Source: Chthoniobacteraceae bacterium
Lineage (GTDB): Bacteria > Verrucomicrobiota > Verrucomicrobiia > Chthoniobacterales > Chthoniobacteraceae
DNA: 64,000 bases
Reading direction: 5' to 3'
Assembly: GCA_028293625.1 (NCBI GenBank)
Contig: JAQGOL010000025.1
Location: forward strand, 248,001-312,000
Both the position numbers and the translations under genes were made by a program. Below the pieces are notes generated by a model that worked only from the letters and a program-made list of their open reading frames with translations, had not been told where the DNA came from and did no database searches. Positions 57,211 to 64,000 of the stretch are shown here, piece by piece (the first letter of the stretch is position 1; the number at the start of each line of letters is the position of its first letter).

Positions 57211-57647
57211 ATCCATCCATTCATCCCCCGCTGCTGCGCTCCCCGGAGCCTCCATTGCGAGCTTATGTGAGTTCGGTTATTTTACTGCTGCCAGCATTCG
57301 CCTCGTGGATATTCGCATCCTTGTTCTTACAAGCCCGATTGGAGATGATCTGGCAACGAGCCGGGCTCGCGCACTCACGGGCGCAATGGCTGATCTCTTT
57401 TTCCGACGGTTGCCGGCGGAGCTTTTGGTTCATCGTGGCGGGTGCCGTATTGCTGCTCCTCTTTATGGAGTTGCGCGTCCGCCTCTGGCCTCGCTATCGC
57501 CGCGTGGCCTTGCTTTTGGCTACTGTTACTCTCAACGCCGCCGCGTTTATCTGGGTTTTAACAATCGCAACCGCCGCATTGCTGGCAACGCCCATTCTCA
57601 TCGAACGACCGACTGACCCGGCGCAAGCGGGTAAAGCGCTTCCATAA
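57207..57647 (+). CDS. Hypothetical three-helix membrane protein
   Basis: A 146-residue protein with three hydrophobic segments (about 19-42, 72-90, 102-129) joined by basic loops. The ATG overlaps the aroD stop by 4 bp, so the genes are likely coupled. No family was recognised. The second and third helices, with 'VRLWPRYRRVA' between them, vaguely recall platform proteins of secretion systems, but nothing supports that. Confidence 0.55.
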   Translation: MNPSIHPPLLRSPEPPLRAYVSSVILLLPAFASWIFASLFLQARLEMIWQRAGLAHSRAQWLISFSDGCRRSFWFIVAGAVLLLLFMELRVRLWPRYRRVALLLATVTLNAAAFIWVLTIATAALLATPILIERPTDPAQAGKALP

Positions 57648-57667
57648 CAAATCAAGCGCTTGGCATC

Positions 57668-57685
57668 TTTTAATAATTATTAAAA
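57668..57685. promoter_or_regulatory. Perfect AT palindrome upstream of the STAND NTPase gene
   Basis: TTTTAATAATTATTAAAA is an 18-bp perfect palindrome 37 bases before the STAND start codon, with AAGCGCTT (57654-57661) just upstream. The intergenic stretch is markedly AT-rich for this window. It may be an operator or part of the promoter; a terminator for the preceding gene is less likely as the stem is all A/T. Confidence 0.5.
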
Positions 57686-57722
57686 TTGTTGTCTAAATAA
57701 AATTGATCGTTACACCGATGAC

Positions 57723-60662
57723 ATGGACTCTATCGAGACAGCCCGTGCCGATCGGGCTGTCCGTCTCTTTGTCTCGTCCACCTTCTCCGACATGCTCATG
57801 GAGCGGCGCGTGCTTGTTGAGCGCGTTTTTCCACAAGTGCGAGAGTGGTGCCACGCACGCGGTGTTTCATTTACAGAAATCGACCTGCGATGGGGCATTA
57901 CTGAAGAGCAGAGCCGTGGAGGCCGGGTACTGCCGATATGCCTGGGCGAAATCGAGGCGTGCCACCCCTTTTTTCTTGGCCTGATTGGAGGACGATACGG
58001 CTCGCTGGCAAAACGATTCACGCCTGAGCTGCTAACCGATTATCCATGGCTCAGAGGCATGGAGCAACGCAGCTATACGGAGCTGGAATTTGCCCGCGCA
58101 TTGTGGACAGAAAGCGGCCCTGGGATCTCTTCGCTCGTTTATGAGCGGGATCCGGCTTTCGATTCCTATTCAGAGTCACCCGGATCCGAGCCAGCAAAGC
58201 AGCTCGCCGAATTTAAAGCCAGGGTGCGCAACGCCGGTTTGATGGCGCGTGCGGACTGCTACCGCGGTGCGGAGGAACTGGGAAGCTGGGTATTGGAAGA
58301 TCTGATCCACAAAATCGAACTTCTCTTTCCCGAGTCGGTGCCGCCGTCGCCTGAAGAACGGGAAAGGGAAATTCAATCGCGAGTGCGGCGGCTGCGCGGA
58401 CGACGATTTATCGGGAGCCGGGAAATTCTCAAGCGCCTTGACGCGCATGTGCTCGGTGGCGCGAACCCACTGCTCATCTGCGCGCCGTCTGGCGCAGGCA
58501 AAAGCACAACCCTGGCCGCGTGGGCGGCGCTGGCGGAAGGTGAATTCGAGCCGTCATTGTATCTAACCAAAGCCTGGAAAGATCGGTTTCCCAAATGGTG
58601 GCGTGGTGAAGCCGCCGTTGCCTCGCCCGTGACCGGCCAACTTGCGGCGCTCGTCTTTTGCGCTGTGGCGGCAAGTCCGCAAACCAGCTCATGGCCGGGT
58701 GTAGTGCGGTTTGTTTGTGAAGAAATGCGCCGCCGTTTTTCACTCATCCTGCCATCGCTGCCGGACGATCCGGCGGCGCTTTCGGCACTGTTTGCCGATT
58801 TTTTACTCGCGGTGGCTGCCCGCGGGCGGGTGGCCATCGTGCTCGATGGAATTGACCGCTTACCGGGCGATGAGGCGGATCGTGCGGTCGCATCGATCCC
58901 CACCCGTCTGCCTGCGTCATTACGGCTTTTTATTTCCGCCGCGCCTGGCCGAATCGCCAATCAGTTGCGAGCCCTGGGAGGATCGGAATTACGACTTCCC
59001 AATTGGAGCGAAGAAGAACGCCGGCTCTGCTTGCAGGCATTCCGCGACGACTTTCGCAAAGAACTTTCGCATGAAGGTGAAGAGCGACTCATCTCCGCAC
59101 CTCAAACAGCGCAGCCGCTTTTTCTCTGCACGAGCCTTGAGGAGTTGCGTGTTGTTTCAAGCCATAGTGATGTTGCCGAACGCATCACGGCTCAACTCGC
59201 GGCAGCGGATGTCACCAGCCTTTTTGAGCAGATGTTTGCACGGTTCGAGCACAGCTTCGAAGAGGAACGCCCTTATCTCGTGTGTGAATGCCTGAGCCTT
59301 CTATGGGCGGCGCGGCGCGGACTGCGCGAAAGCGAACTGCGTGAGATGGTCGGCCTCGACGGCGAGCCGCTCGCGGCATCGATCTGGGCCCCTCTTGCCG
59401 CCGCCCTGCGTCCGCATCTTGCCCAACGCGATGGACTCCTCGCCTTCGATACCGCCGCGCTTCCGGAAGCTGTCCAGCGATGCTACCTCGCCTCGCGTGA
59501 AGATCGTTTTGCCGTGCATGGCATGCTTGCCGATTACTTCCAACCACAGCTTCCCGACTCGCGCGCGCTTGCCGAACTGGCGTGGCAACTTCTCTGGGCA
59601 GCGCGAATCGATGAACTCGCCACGCTGCTCACCGATCCCAAATTTCTTCCCGCAGCGTGGCGTTGGGATCGCGAGGAATTGTTGAATTTGATAGGCGAGC
59701 TAAAAACGGGAGGCATTCAGATAGCTAAGATTTTTTCTTCAGAATTTAAAATATTGTCTTCCAATATCGAGGCATCTAACAGCGCTGCGAACCTTCTTTT
59801 TGCTCTCGGAGAAACAGAAGCGGCCACGCTTTTTGCCGAAGCTGCTCTAAGCCATGCTGAAGCTTCGCAAGACGTCGTGCGAGCTGATGAGCTTGGCACA
59901 ATGCTTGCCCTCCTCGACCAGCGGCGTGGCTGCCTCCTCGCGGCGGAGGCCCGGCTTTCAGCGCTTGTTTCACATGCTCGCGTTAGAAATGATCTGCCAC
60001 GGCTTGCGTTGCAACTCGGCAATCGCGGAACCGTGCTGCGCGAACTTGGCCGCACTCACGAAGCATACAAATGCTTTGCCGAGGAAGAATCCGTCTGCCG
60101 CGAACTCGGCGACCGACGCTCCCATGTCGGTGCCATCGGTCACCTTGGTCAGATCGAATTTGACAACGGTCAAGTGGCTGAAGCACTCGCTCGTTTTGAC
60201 ACACAGATCATTTGTTGCCGCCAATTGGGAGACGCGCGCCAGCTTCAGAGCGCCCTTGGCAACGCAGCGGCCTGCCACGCCGCTTTAAATCGGATCGAGA
60301 AGGCGATGGCACTGCACGCTGAAGAAGAGGAACTCTGCCGCCAGCGCGGCGACCGCCACGCGCTGCAAGTCTGTTTAGGCAATCAAGCCCGCCTGTTACA
60401 GCGTTTTCGTGCGGCTGATTACGACCGCGCAATGAAACTGCTGGAAGAGCGTGAAAGGCTTGTTAAAGAGCTGGGCGATCCGGCAGCTGAAGCCGCAACA
60501 CTGCTGCAGTTTTCGCGGCTCTACTACGCGCTCAGCGCCACTCAATTTGGCGCCGCGGTAGAGGATTACGCCCAGCGCGCAGCAGCTCTCGCAAACCAAC
60601 ACGGCCTCGGGCAACTTGCCCACGAGATCAAGCGGTGGCAAGACGCGCTTCGTGGGAGTTGA
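57723..60662 (+). CDS. DUF4062-NTPase-TPR protein (nephrocystin-3-like STAND ATPase)
   Basis: A 979-residue soluble protein. The N-terminal DUF4062 domain (about 12-110) has 'RLFVSSTFSDMLMERRVLVE', 'FTEIDLRWGITEEQS' and 'CHPFFLGLIGGRYG', as in nephrocystin-3 and TEP1. A P-loop NTPase follows with Walker A 'APSGAGKST' (254-262) and Walker B 'IVLDGID' (D375), a NACHT-like helical region, and C-terminal TPR-like repeats (about 690-960, e.g. 'LGNQARLL', 'LGNAAACHAALNRIEKAMAL'). This is the layout of STAND switches: an effector or adaptor head, an ATPase that oligomerises, and a repeat sensor. Bacterial relatives include antiviral and signalling proteins. The role here is unknown. It is convergent with the giant membrane protein, 27 bp away. 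Confidence 0.85.
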   Translation: MDSIETARADRAVRLFVSSTFSDMLMERRVLVERVFPQVREWCHARGVSFTEIDLRWGITEEQSRGGRVLPICLGEIEACHPFFLGLIGGRYGSLAKRFTPELLTDYPWLRGMEQRSYTELEFARALWTESGPGISSLVYERDPAFDSYSESPGSEPAKQLAEFKARVRNAGLMARADCYRGAEELGSWVLEDLIHKIELLFPESVPPSPEEREREIQSRVRRLRGRRFIGSREILKRLDAHVLGGANPLLICAPSGAGKSTTLAAWAALAEGEFEPSLYLTKAWKDRFPKWWRGEAAVASPVTGQLAALVFCAVAASPQTSSWPGVVRFVCEEMRRRFSLILPSLPDDPAALSALFADFLLAVAARGRVAIVLDGIDRLPGDEADRAVASIPTRLPASLRLFISAAPGRIANQLRALGGSELRLPNWSEEERRLCLQAFRDDFRKELSHEGEERLISAPQTAQPLFLCTSLEELRVVSSHSDVAERITAQLAAADVTSLFEQMFARFEHSFEEERPYLVCECLSLLWAARRGLRESELREMVGLDGEPLAASIWAPLAAALRPHLAQRDGLLAFDTAALPEAVQRCYLASREDRFAVHGMLADYFQPQLPDSRALAELAWQLLWAARIDELATLLTDPKFLPAAWRWDREELLNLIGELKTGGIQIAKIFSSEFKILSSNIEASNSAANLLFALGETEAATLFAEAALSHAEASQDVVRADELGTMLALLDQRRGCLLAAEARLSALVSHARVRNDLPRLALQLGNRGTVLRELGRTHEAYKCFAEEESVCRELGDRRSHVGAIGHLGQIEFDNGQVAEALARFDTQIICCRQLGDARQLQSALGNAAACHAALNRIEKAMALHAEEEELCRQRGDRHALQVCLGNQARLLQRFRAADYDRAMKLLEERERLVKELGDPAAEAATLLQFSRLYYALSATQFGAAVEDYAQRAAALANQHGLGQLAHEIKRWQDALRGS

Positions 60663-60689
60663 TCTTCCGCGTTACGAGGATCCCGGCAC

Positions 60690-63600
60690 CTAAAGCAACG
60701 GCACCTTTCGCAGCCCGATTGCCGCCTCCTGCCCGAGCCGCTCATCTTTATTTACGTCCAAAGCGCGCCGCACTTTCAATGCGGTGGTCGTGCGCGATGT
60801 CATCTCAAGAGCCACCCGGATCTCCCGGGGAATCGCGGCGGCATCTTGTTTTGCAGCATTCGCCAACTGTTGGGCAGCCTTCTGCCACTCGAGCTCCCAA
60901 CCCTGCTGATCTGCCTCCTCCTGCATCCAAAGACTTAACCAGGTTTGCCGCCAGGCATCCCCGGTTTTTCGTTTGCTTTCCAGCTTGGCAAGCTTGTCGC
61001 TGAAATCTTTTCGCCGCTCGATATTTTTCTTCGCGAGCGCCGCACACGCCTGAAGCCCGGGGATAAATGCCGCATTTTTCCCGTCCTCGGTTCCAACCAA
61101 AAGGATCATTGAAATGGTTTCAAACGCGCGCGCCTCAATGCTGCCTGGACGCGGGTTCCAACGGGGTGTTGTCCATTCGGCCGGCTTGACGCTGCGCTCA
61201 AGATCGGTGGCCAGCTGATCAAGCTTGGCAACGGGAAAATCGTCCCCGAACCGGCCCAGAAATGCGAGCCGGAAAAACCTCTGGAGAATTGTAAACTCAC
61301 TTGAATTAGTCAGGACAATACGATCTTCCGGATCAAGCGACTGATGCACTGTGTCGCGGATCCGTTGCCGGATTTCCGGAAATTCCCACGGTTTTGTGTC
61401 GCTGTAAGTGCCGACATCTTCGTCGCGAGTCACCCGGGCCGAACCAAATTGCGGATCGGAAGTAAATGCGACCTGAAGCATGAAATCGAGCGAGGCAGGC
61501 ACTTTTGCGCCATCGCGAACAAACACCGCATCGAAGTCAGGATTAAATTCCATCTCGCGCACGCCACTCCAGATTTCGAAGTTTGGTGGCAAGGCAAGCC
61601 AGTTTTGGATCAATGTCTCATCCTCCTGACTTGCGTGACGGCTCGCGGGGCTCGAGTCGTCAAAAAGCTCCCGCACGTGGCTCGCCTGCGTCATAAGCAG
61701 CATGCGCAGGTTGGCTGCAAACTTATCAAGCGTATCACTGTTTGTCGCTGCTTGCTTCATAACAGAGACCAAACCCGCGTCGTAAAATTCGTTCTTCACT
61801 GCAAGCGGCGAGCGTTTTGGATCAGCCAGCCCGCTCCCCAGCACAAGACCCAGACTCTTTTCGTCGATCTGCTCACGGTACCTTTCGGCGACCCCGAATC
61901 GAGCCTTGAGCCCCTTGATCTCCTCCGTAATCGGCGATTTGAGCATCTCGATGCGAATCGCCCAGGAAAAGAGATAAAGATTGTGCTCGGTTTGCACACG
62001 CTCTTCAGCCTCACGCCGGAATCCGTCGCCCTGCCGGCTGCCTGTATATTTATCCACGAAACGATCGAGCTCGACCACGTTTCCGCCGAGCGCCGTATCG
62101 ATCAGCGCGGGATGAAGCAGGATCTTCAGTTCCATCAACGGATCAGCCTTTGCCATCGTTACAGCCGTGGGCCGCTGATCAGCCGCGTATACCAGCGCCT
62201 GATAGACCAATGTAGCCCGATGCGGAGCACTCCGGAATGTTTGGCCACGCTCATCTTGCACGACCAGGTGAATTTGGTTCCCTTCACCCAACTCCCATCC
62301 AAAGCTCGTTAACAATAGTTTCCCCGCGGTTTCCGGCTCACGCCCAATCAGGACGCCTCCAACGCGTGAAAAGCCGCGTAACATCGTGAAGCTGCGTGCA
62401 CGTGCAAAGCTGACGCGAGCCGGCGCGGAAATTTTGGATCCTCCCTTCAACGCGGCATTCCCTCCCCCTGTAGCAGGTCGATGGGGTGCAGACCCATTGT
62501 GCCCGCCACCGCCACCGCCACCGCCGCCACCGCCACCGCCGCCACCGCCACCGCCGCCACCGCCGCCACCGCCGCCACCGCCGCTTGGCGGCCCGTATGG
62601 ATTCGCGGAATTGATCGGCACGCCATCCTCGAACCCGCGACGGATATTTGCCGCCGCTGTGCGTTCATCCGCGCCAGCCTGTCCGGGGAAATAATCATCA
62701 TAACTGACAACCGAATCCGCCATTGAGGCGAAGTGCGCGGCGTCCTGACTGTTTTTTGCCCGAAACTCAACGAGTGCCTCGGTGGCTCTGGAAATGGCAG
62801 CCCGATCTTCGACAACGTGCAATGCCGGCGGATGATCTCGAAAATTTGCAGCGACCCGATTCGGCTCTGGAAGTTGCTGGACCTCTGCACGCACAATCCG
62901 TTGCAACTCAGCCGCTTCACCGGGCGTAAGGATGCGGTCTCCGGAAAGCGCGCTTTCCGCGGCAGCCGTTACATCGCTTCCCTTGGTCCACTGATGGGCG
63001 GCTCGATTAATCGTCACGCGTTCATAGCGCCGGAAAACGTCCCGCTGCGTTTCACTGATCTGTTCAACAGCGTCTCCAAACGCCGAGATATTGCCTTCGA
63101 AAACGTCGCTGAAATGGCCCAAAATGGCGCGTTGAAAGTCAGATGCGCGGGCACTCTCACGCCACGCGGCAGCTTCGACCCGTGCTCGCATGCGCAGATC
63201 GGCTTCCGCATGGGAGAGAACCGTTTTGAGCTGTTCGCCGAACTTGCGGCCGTGGCTGGTGCGCGGCCGCAACGAGCCGGGTTCGGCATTGGCCATCTCC
63301 ATCATTGTCTGCTCCGTTTTCGAAAGGTTCGCCTCTCCAAACGATACCTGCGTCGTGACGCGCTCCGGGTGTTGAGCTGCGGCACGTTTTAAAATGCGGT
63401 CGCGCGCGGAAAGCGATTTCAACTCATAGATTGGGCCGCGGGGGACCAACGCTGCGTTCCACACGCCACGCGCTGCGCTCTCAAACTCAAACTTTGCCCC
63501 TAGAATATTGATCGCCTCTTCATCCTCCTTTGCCAATTTCTGCTCTGGCATCTGTTCGAACGCCTGCGCGGTTTGCTCCCAGGCTTGATCCGCGATCTGC

Positions 63601-64000
63601 ACCGCTTGCTCAACTGCAGCAAGATCCTTGGCTTGCTGGAGCCTGAGTTCAATCTGTTCAAAGGCGATTTTCTTTTCCTGAAGCCGTGCCGTATGACTCT
63701 CCAACACCGGCGCATTGACGCGCGCGCTCAGACTCACAAAGGCCGGCAGCAGCAGCGCCAGCGAAACATAGGCAAGCATTCGCCGGGCACGACTCAAGTT
63801 CACCAGCAATCCGCGGCTCATGAAGATATGCTCGATTTTCTCCCAGACGTTCCTTGCTTTGGGAAGGGCCGCATCTTCTTCATCGAGCTTAAAATTTAGC
63901 CGGCGTAAGAGATCACACTTGGCTCGGTAACCGATCAGCTCGCTGGCGCGCTCTTCGATTCCCCGCCTGATTTCGGCAGCTTGCACATCGTCGGCTGCTA
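60690..64000 (-). CDS. Giant membrane-anchored protein with 27-glycine tract (5' end at or beyond window edge)
   Basis: At least 1098 residues. A GTG at 63986 could start it, but the frame is open to the right edge, so the N-terminus is probably missing. The visible N-terminal portion is helical and charged, with one transmembrane segment (about residues 69-90, 'RRMLAYVSLALLLPAFVSL'). A coiled-coil region follows (about 95-160) and a long Ala/Glu-rich helical part. A tract of 27 glycines (residues 469-495) joins it to a C-terminal half of about 600 residues ('FGWELGEGNQIHLVVQDERG') with no motif I recognise. The glycine tract would act as a flexible hinge. Its end lies 27 bp from the STAND gene on the other strand. 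Confidence 0.7.
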   Translation of the reverse strand, partial: AADDVQAAEIRRGIEERASELIGYRAKCDLLRRLNFKLDEEDAALPKARNVWEKIEHIFMSRGLLVNLSRARRMLAYVSLALLLPAFVSLSARVNAPVLESHTARLQEKKIAFEQIELRLQQAKDLAAVEQAVQIADQAWEQTAQAFEQMPEQKLAKEDEEAINILGAKFEFESAARGVWNAALVPRGPIYELKSLSARDRILKRAAAQHPERVTTQVSFGEANLSKTEQTMMEMANAEPGSLRPRTSHGRKFGEQLKTVLSHAEADLRMRARVEAAAWRESARASDFQRAILGHFSDVFEGNISAFGDAVEQISETQRDVFRRYERVTINRAAHQWTKGSDVTAAAESALSGDRILTPGEAAELQRIVRAEVQQLPEPNRVAANFRDHPPALHVVEDRAAISRATEALVEFRAKNSQDAAHFASMADSVVSYDDYFPGQAGADERTAAANIRRGFEDGVPINSANPYGPPSGGGGGGGGGGGGGGGGGGGGGGGGGGGHNGSAPHRPATGGGNAALKGGSKISAPARVSFARARSFTMLRGFSRVGGVLIGREPETAGKLLLTSFGWELGEGNQIHLVVQDERGQTFRSAPHRATLVYQALVYAADQRPTAVTMAKADPLMELKILLHPALIDTALGGNVVELDRFVDKYTGSRQGDGFRREAEERVQTEHNLYLFSWAIRIEMLKSPITEEIKGLKARFGVAERYREQIDEKSLGLVLGSGLADPKRSPLAVKNEFYDAGLVSVMKQAATNSDTLDKFAANLRMLLMTQASHVRELFDDSSPASRHASQEDETLIQNWLALPPNFEIWSGVREMEFNPDFDAVFVRDGAKVPASLDFMLQVAFTSDPQFGSARVTRDEDVGTYSDTKPWEFPEIRQRIRDTVHQSLDPEDRIVLTNSSEFTILQRFFRLAFLGRFGDDFPVAKLDQLATDLERSVKPAEWTTPRWNPRPGSIEARAFETISMILLVGTEDGKNAAFIPGLQACAALAKKNIERRKDFSDKLAKLESKRKTGDAWRQTWLSLWMQEEADQQGWELEWQKAAQQLANAAKQDAAAIPREIRVALEMTSRTTTALKVRRALDVNKDERLGQEAAIGLRKVPLL
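62502..62582. repeat. GGC/GGT trinucleotide tract encoding 27 glycines
   Basis: 81 bases of mixed CCG/CCA triplets (as read on the plus strand) inside the giant membrane-protein gene. Gains or losses of whole triplets change linker length without breaking the frame. Confidence 0.9.

Noticed and set aside
62386-62694. Poly-proline and poly-(Ala-Thr) frames on the plus strand
   Set aside because: They are mirror readings of the glycine triplet tract in the giant minus-strand gene; no coding evidence beyond the repeat.
1-64000. tRNA genes, rRNA, CRISPR arrays, transposases, integrases
   Set aside because: No cloverleaf-like stretch, regular spaced repeat, or transposase/integrase motif was seen in any intergenic region or frame; a covariance-model scan would be needed to exclude small RNAs.

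Overview
The window looks like a chromosomal segment of a free-living Verrucomicrobiota bacterium, most likely of the Chthoniobacter / Spartobacteria side. The evidence is a complete four-gene 'Verru_Chthon' pseudopilin cassette next to a PEP-CTERM protein, lamin-tail and FG-GAP surface proteins, and a plain Gram-negative gene set (LptF/G permease, outer-membrane barrel, AsmA-like protein). No rRNA, tRNA, CRISPR array, insertion sequence or prophage was recognised.

Layout. 0-6 kb: the 3' end of a kaiC-like gene overlaps a kaiB-like gene. A flavin-dependent halogenase lies on the opposite strand, followed by a large REC-PAS-histidine kinase-REC hybrid sensor. 6-14 kb: a lamin-tail secreted protein, small membrane and DUF3008 proteins, a transglutaminase-like secreted protein, a secreted thioredoxin and an AsmA-like protein. 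14-25 kb: mostly housekeeping genes, namely an ABCG-type transporter, M16 protease, ispD, a YqeY-like protein, mscL, an A-type Fe-S carrier, dusB, an LptF/G permease and a DinG helicase. 25-33 kb: a secreted propeller-like protein, a PEP-CTERM protein and the translationally coupled cassette D-B-C-A. 33-36 kb: a weakly HmuS-like protein, a Tyr/His/Arg-rich secreted repeat protein and a TorF-like outer-membrane barrel. 36-47 kb: one long nitrogen operon, urtABCDE, a 70-residue HupE/UreJ-like stub, then ureABC-EFG-D. It takes up urea, hydrolyses it to ammonia and carbon dioxide, and encodes the nickel chaperones. 47-57 kb: a membrane protein, an FG-GAP surface protein, a LURP-one-like protein, prfC, an FHA protein, a polyprenyl-phosphate sugar transferase and aroD. 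57-64 kb: a DUF4062-NTPase-TPR (nephrocystin-3-like STAND) protein, convergent with a giant membrane-anchored protein that carries 27 consecutive glycines and runs off the right edge.

The least explained parts are the KaiC/KaiB/hybrid-kinase neighbourhood, the Verru_Chthon cassette, and the STAND NTPase facing the poly-glycine protein. All names come from reading translated sequence by eye; no database search was run.
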